Assembly: GCA_020697375.1 (NCBI GenBank)
Contig: JAJFBJ010000161.1
Coordinates: 1 to 9,368, forward strand
Origin: Nitrospira sp.
Lineage (GTDB): Bacteria; Nitrospirota; Nitrospiria; Nitrospirales; Nitrospiraceae
DNA: 9,368 bases
Direction: 5' to 3'
Each line of letters starts with the position of its first letter. Positions within the stretch are counted from its first letter, which is position 1. This document shows positions 6,271 to 9,368 of this stretch, one piece after another. Under the pieces are notes generated by a model that was not told the origin of the DNA, did not search any database, and saw nothing but the letters and a program-made list of their open reading frames with translations. The translations under genes and the position numbers were made by a program.

Positions 6271-6280
6271 AAGCCGGTTC
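6252..6280 (+). terminator. Weak possible terminator after the cysteine-rich gene
   Basis: Inverted repeat GAACCG (6252-6257) / CGGTTC (6275-6280) with a 17-nt loop that includes the TAA stop, followed by TTTCCC. Position and trailing T-run fit an intrinsic terminator, but six pairs and a long loop make it weak. Confidence 0.3.
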
Positions 6281-6331
6281 TTTCCCTGCACGATCCCTCA
6301 CACGGATTACCGCTGAGATTATCACTGTCTG

Positions 6332-7831
6332 TCACGGTTCATGTGCGCCTGCACCCGCGTGCGCCAAGAGGTTCGCGACCATTTGTCCCACAGCGGGTTG
6401 ACTTCGGATATGCTCGCTAAAAAAGATTGAGCCGGCGGCAAACACAAACGCATTGCCTCGTTCATAAATGGTCGATTCGTGGCGACTGGGTATGGCGGGG
6501 ACGTTGTTCGGCACAACGGACGATGCCAGCACGGTAAGGCCTGCCGGCGTCAGCCCGTTGTTCACAACTGCGTCCCACTCGGTGAAGACCAGATTCGGAA
6601 TCCGGCTCCCATTGCTGAGGCCGGTCCCGGCATACACCCAATGGTTAGCATTGGTCACGACCCAATCTGATGGCTGAGTGATAAAGCTTCCGTCTGACAT
6701 GACCCCGACCAGCTGATTTTCAGGGCGATTCACCGGCGGGTTGCGAAAGGTGGACGTCACCAGGCTGGGATTGGTCAATCGCATGGGATCTTCGGCTGCG
6801 TGATCTTTGTAGCCGACGATGATGCGATCGTTATTTTCATAGCGGATCTGCCAATACAGTGTGTTTCCCGTAAGAAAGGCCAAACTCGTGCCGTTTGCAA
6901 CCGCGTTTTGTAGCCGATCGAACTCGGCCATCGTCGCGTACTCTTCATGTCCAATGATGGTGAACAGCCGGTGCGCTCCGATTCGACCGTTGGCGCCTCC
7001 CGTATCGCTGCTGGCTTGGTACTCGACGTCGTAGCCGTGATCCTCGAGCCACATCACCGCTTCGTGTTCTTGATAGAGAAATGTGCCGGTGCCATTGCCA
7101 TATTGCCTCGCAATGGGCCTGTCCAGTGAAACCTTACGCGCCTTTCCTCCTGGAAGACCGTGTGAGGACTCGTAGAGGCTTTCGCCACCGTAATTGTTAT
7201 AGGCCTGGTACGTAGCCGTGGGGAGTTGCACGCCGACCTCGGCATCCCGGGTGTCATCGCGGACGATGAAGAGCACGGCGGTTTGCCGGCCATCCTCTTT
7301 GGTTAACATGACGAGATAGACACCAGTGAGCCACGGCGTCCCGTCGCTGCGCCTTGTTGGAAACGAGAATGTCGCGGGCCATCCGGCCACCATGAGACCG
7401 GTCACGGGGTCAAACGTGAGATCTGCCTGGCGCGGGGCAGCATGGGGTCCACCTTCCGCGTAGAGGCGGCCCCCCATCCTTCCGTAGCTCCCCATCCTGA
7501 AGACTTGCCACCTAAAATTTCCGGGCGGATTGGCAGAGACTGAAATGCGTACCTCAGCGCCTCCTGGATAGCTTTCACGGTCCGGATAGGCGGCAATTTC
7601 ACCGCCGGTCTCTGGGTTTTGAATACGCCAAGCCGACGTTCCCGGCAGGGTGTTTTCCCGTGCAATGGCTTTGACGTCACCGGTCACGCCGGGAGGATTT
7701 GTTCCTCCTCCGTCACCTCCGTCGCTGCCTCCGCCGCATTGAAGCTGCGTGATCAAACAGATGCCCGCTATCGCAGATAGGCTGAGACGGATCCACAAAT
7801 CAGCAGCGGGCGGTGCAGGGGATGTCGTCAT
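6332..7831 (-). CDS. Probable lipoprotein with N,N-dimethylformamidase beta-subunit-like domain
   Basis: A 499-residue protein. An N-terminal hydrophobic stretch (residues 13-31) ends at C32 followed by GGGSDGGDGGG, the look of a lipoprotein signal with a flexible linker, although the residues before the cysteine (TQLQ) are not a canonical lipobox. From about residue 58 it matches the family of large C-terminal domains of N,N-dimethylformamidase beta subunits (DUF6605-type): ENTLPGTSAWRI (60-70), WQVFRMGSYGRMGGRL (108-123), GVYLVML (170-176), IVRDD (189-193), TYQAYNNYGGESLY (207-220), GHEEY (294-298), TGNTLYWQIRYE (321-332), IIVGYKD (337-343) and a final FVFAAGSIFFSE (462-473). The characterised enzyme is an iron-dependent amidohydrolase; I cannot assign its metal ligands here, and most exported homologues have unknown activity. 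ATG 7831 is chosen because AGGAGG (7841-7846) lies 9 nt upstream; a TTG at 7849 would place that site inside the gene. No small alpha-subunit gene is visible nearby. Confidence 0.82.
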   Translation of the reverse strand: MTTSPAPPAADLWIRLSLSAIAGICLITQLQCGGGSDGGDGGGTNPPGVTGDVKAIARENTLPGTSAWRIQNPETGGEIAAYPDRESYPGGAEVRISVSANPPGNFRWQVFRMGSYGRMGGRLYAEGGPHAAPRQADLTFDPVTGLMVAGWPATFSFPTRRSDGTPWLTGVYLVMLTKEDGRQTAVLFIVRDDTRDAEVGVQLPTATYQAYNNYGGESLYESSHGLPGGKARKVSLDRPIARQYGNGTGTFLYQEHEAVMWLEDHGYDVEYQASSDTGGANGRIGAHRLFTIIGHEEYATMAEFDRLQNAVANGTSLAFLTGNTLYWQIRYENNDRIIVGYKDHAAEDPMRLTNPSLVTSTFRNPPVNRPENQLVGVMSDGSFITQPSDWVVTNANHWVYAGTGLSNGSRIPNLVFTEWDAVVNNGLTPAGLTVLASSVVPNNVPAIPSRHESTIYERGNAFVFAAGSIFFSEHIRSQPAVGQMVANLLAHAGAGAHEP

Positions 7832-7840
7832 GACGAAAGC

Positions 7841-7846
7841 CCTCCT
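7841..7846 (-). promoter_or_regulatory. Shine-Dalgarno site of the DUF6605-type lipoprotein gene
   Basis: AGGAGG on the minus strand, 9 nt before ATG 7831. It excludes the upstream in-frame TTG at 7849, which would make this site part of the coding sequence. Confidence 0.7.
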
Positions 7847-7953
7847 CAATATCTAAACAAATGATGGCCTGCGAAGAGCTGATCGCCCGACCATTTATCA
7901 GTCAGTGATGTCTGCACTCGTTGCAGGCAGCCGTCAGCAAGAAGCGCACCACC

Positions 7954-7982
7954 CCTGGGGGAAGCCATGGCCTTCCCTAGGG
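7954..7982. repeat. Imperfect GC-rich inverted repeat downstream of the RND gene
   Basis: An imperfect palindrome centred on CCATGG (7965-7970): the left arm GGGGAAG (7958-7964) pairs with CCTTCCCT (7971-7978) with one bulged C and a G-T pair, and CC (7954-7955) pairs with GG (7981-7982). It lies about 70 nt after the RND stop on the minus strand but has no U-run behind it, so a simple intrinsic terminator is unlikely. A transcript 3'-end stabilising hairpin or a leader structure of the next gene is possible. An AT-rich TATATAAAT (7986-7994) flanks it. Confidence 0.4.
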
Positions 7983-8014
7983 CCTATATAAATCATTACC
8001 CGGTGAGCATGGCA

Positions 8015-8056
8015 GGACAAGGTGTCCGGACTAGTAAACTTTCGGGACAAGTTGTC
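8015..8056. repeat. Two copies of GGACAAG(G/T)TGTC, one over the RND stop
   Basis: GGACAAGGTGTC (8015-8026) and GGACAAGTTGTC (8045-8056) differ at one base and are 30 bp apart start to start, about three helical turns. Each is itself a small palindrome (GACA-N3-TGTC). The second overlaps the stop codon of the RND gene (8055-8057). Such repeated short sites suggest either the multiple transposase-binding repeats at the end of an insertion sequence or an operator pair for the downstream minus-strand gene. No transposase is in the window. Confidence 0.55.
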
Positions 8057-9368
8057 AGCGTGTGGAAGGTGTCGGTTGGTCGGCTGAATGGCTAAGCCGC
8101 TGACGGGCGCGCGTGTTGACCATCCCGGCCTGAGGAGAGCCCGCAAATACTCCATACAGTGTGGGGAGCACGATGAGCGTCAACAACGTCGAGCTGACGA
8201 GCCCGCCGATGACCACGACGGCCAGCGGGCGCTGAACTTCCGAGCCGATTCCGTGTGAAAAGGCGAGCGGGATCAGCCCCAACATCGCCACGAGCGCGGT
8301 CATCAGCACAGGTCGGAGTCGAAGCAGGCATCCGCGCACGATCGCGTCGTAGTCCGACAATCCTTCGGCTCGCAGCTGGTTGATGTAGGACACGAGTACG
8401 ATGCCATTGAGCACAGCGACTCCGAAGAGATTGATGAATCCCACAGACGCCGGCACGCTTAAGTATTCACCCGTGACCCACAGCGCCACGATTCCACCGA
8501 TCAAAGCGAACGGGAGATTCATGATAATCAGAGCTGCATGACGAGAGGAATTAAACGACGCGAAGAGCAGCAAAAAGATGAGGCCGATCGTAATCGGGAC
8601 GATGATCTTCAGACGGGCCATGGCTCTCTGCATATTTTCGAACGATCCGCCCCAGATCAAACGATAGCCTGTCGGCAGTTGCACCTGTGTGGCAATTTTG
8701 GACTGGGCTTCTCCGACGATACTTTCGATATCCCGTCCCAAGGTATTGAAGCCGACATAGATTCTGCGCTGAAGCCCTTCCCTGCTGATCAACGCCGGGC
8801 CTTCGCGCAGTTCGATCTTGGCCAGCTCGCCCAGGGGAATCAGGGCTCCCGTGGACCCTCGCAGCAGGATGTTGCTAATCGTCTCCACGCTGTCCCGATA
8901 CTTCTTGGGATAGCGGAGAATGAGGTCGAACCGTTTCTGCCCTTCATAGACACGTGTCGCGGCCTCTGCGCCGATGGCCGTAGAAATGATTTCCCTGATG
9001 TGCGCGACGTTGATCCCGTACCGGGCGATCTTCCCCCGGTCGATGTCGATTGAGAGGTAGGCCTGTCCGAACAATTGCTCGACGCGTACGTCCTTGACGC
9101 CGCTGATTCCCGCCATGATGGCCTGAACCTGTTCGGCCATCTTCCGAAGTTGTTCGAGGTCTTCTCCGATGATCTTGACCGTGGCTTCCGAGCGCACACC
9201 CGAGAGCAGTTCATCCACCCGCTGTTGAATCGGCTGACTGAGCAGAAAATTCGCCCCCGGCACGCGTTCAATGCGCCGGCGAACCGCATCGTCCAATTCC
9301 GGCTTGGTCTTGGCCGTCGTCCATTCGTCCATCGGCTTGAGCGAAACGACCGGATCGCTGGCATTGGG
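8055..9368 (-). CDS. HME-type RND efflux permease (CzcA/CusA family), C-terminal half
   Basis: The last 437 residues of a protein of roughly 1,000-1,050 residues; the N-terminal half lies beyond the right edge. The permease is the proton-driven inner-membrane trimer of a tripartite pump with a periplasmic adaptor and an outer-membrane channel, exporting metal cations. Visible residues 1-250 are the second periplasmic loop, opening SDPVVSLKPMDEWTTAKTK, the counterpart of CusA's LKPRDQWR, then IPLGELAKIELREGPALISREG. Five membrane helices follow: about 253-271, 276-299, 303-329, 351-371 and 376-406, with GVAVLNGIVLVSYINQLR (316-333), LRLRPVLMTALVAMLG (349-364) and GSEVQRPLAVVVIGG (375-389), typical of CzcA. 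The ion-relay acidic residues of TM4 are outside the window. A hydrophilic tail of about 30 residues ends inside a GGACAAGTTGTC repeat, so the terminus may be a recent replacement. Adaptor and channel genes are not in view; the substrate ion cannot be told. Confidence 0.93.
   Translation of the reverse strand, partial: PNASDPVVSLKPMDEWTTAKTKPELDDAVRRRIERVPGANFLLSQPIQQRVDELLSGVRSEATVKIIGEDLEQLRKMAEQVQAIMAGISGVKDVRVEQLFGQAYLSIDIDRGKIARYGINVAHIREIISTAIGAEAATRVYEGQKRFDLILRYPKKYRDSVETISNILLRGSTGALIPLGELAKIELREGPALISREGLQRRIYVGFNTLGRDIESIVGEAQSKIATQVQLPTGYRLIWGGSFENMQRAMARLKIIVPITIGLIFLLLFASFNSSRHAALIIMNLPFALIGGIVALWVTGEYLSVPASVGFINLFGVAVLNGIVLVSYINQLRAEGLSDYDAIVRGCLLRLRPVLMTALVAMLGLIPLAFSHGIGSEVQRPLAVVVIGGLVSSTLLTLIVLPTLYGVFAGSPQAGMVNTRARQRLSHSADQPTPSTR

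Noticed and set aside
8538..9053. A 171-residue open frame on the plus strand within the RND gene
   Set aside because: Antisense to a clear RND permease; its sequence is charged and without family features.

Overview
The window reads as a piece of a moderately GC-rich chromosome from a Gram-negative (diderm) bacterium. It carries the C-terminal half of a CzcA/CusA-type RND efflux pump, which spans the periplasm, a probable lipoprotein, and a protein with a clear signal peptide. The mix of polysaccharide-type glycosyltransferase and methyltransferase genes, orphan response regulators and a metal-type RND pump would fit a Nitrospira-like (Nitrospirota) genome. That assignment is inference from gene content only and is not proven by any marker here.

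Left part (1-4364): surface-polysaccharide style genes. The window opens inside a SAM-dependent methyltransferase (end at 324) whose stop overlaps the start of a membrane-anchored family 2 glycosyltransferase (321-1622, ATGA overlap). A secreted beta-propeller-like protein of unknown function (1642-3042, minus) converges on it; a small stem-loop lies between the two ends. An exact 62-bp tandem duplication (3103-3226) sits just upstream of that secreted-protein gene. A second, complete SAM methyltransferase (3492-4364, plus) follows, of a type often found in polysaccharide clusters.

Centre (4386-6270): a signalling block. Two response regulators of different families, OmpR/PhoB-like (4386-5078) and NarL/FixJ-like (5094-5810), lie head-to-tail on the minus strand with a 13-15 nt gap and no histidine kinase in view. 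Divergent from them is a small cysteine-rich protein (6025-6270). Its CxxC...W...Y...SHxxCPxC pattern matches the zinc-ribbon-like tail seen on many sensor and regulator proteins, but here it stands alone. The shared 214-bp intergenic region holds two different short direct-repeat pairs. One pair abuts a candidate -35 element in an arrangement typical of OmpR/PhoB-family boxes. This is the most interesting part of the window.

Right part (6332-9368): a probable lipoprotein with an N,N-dimethylformamidase beta-subunit-like (DUF6605-type) domain (6332-7831, minus), then the C-terminal half of an HME-RND efflux permease (8055-9368, minus, cut by the window edge). Between them lie an imperfect hairpin and two copies of GGACAAG(G/T)TGTC, one of which contains the permease stop codon. 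This looks like either a mobile-element end or an operator pair. No tRNA, rRNA, CRISPR array or transposase gene was seen.
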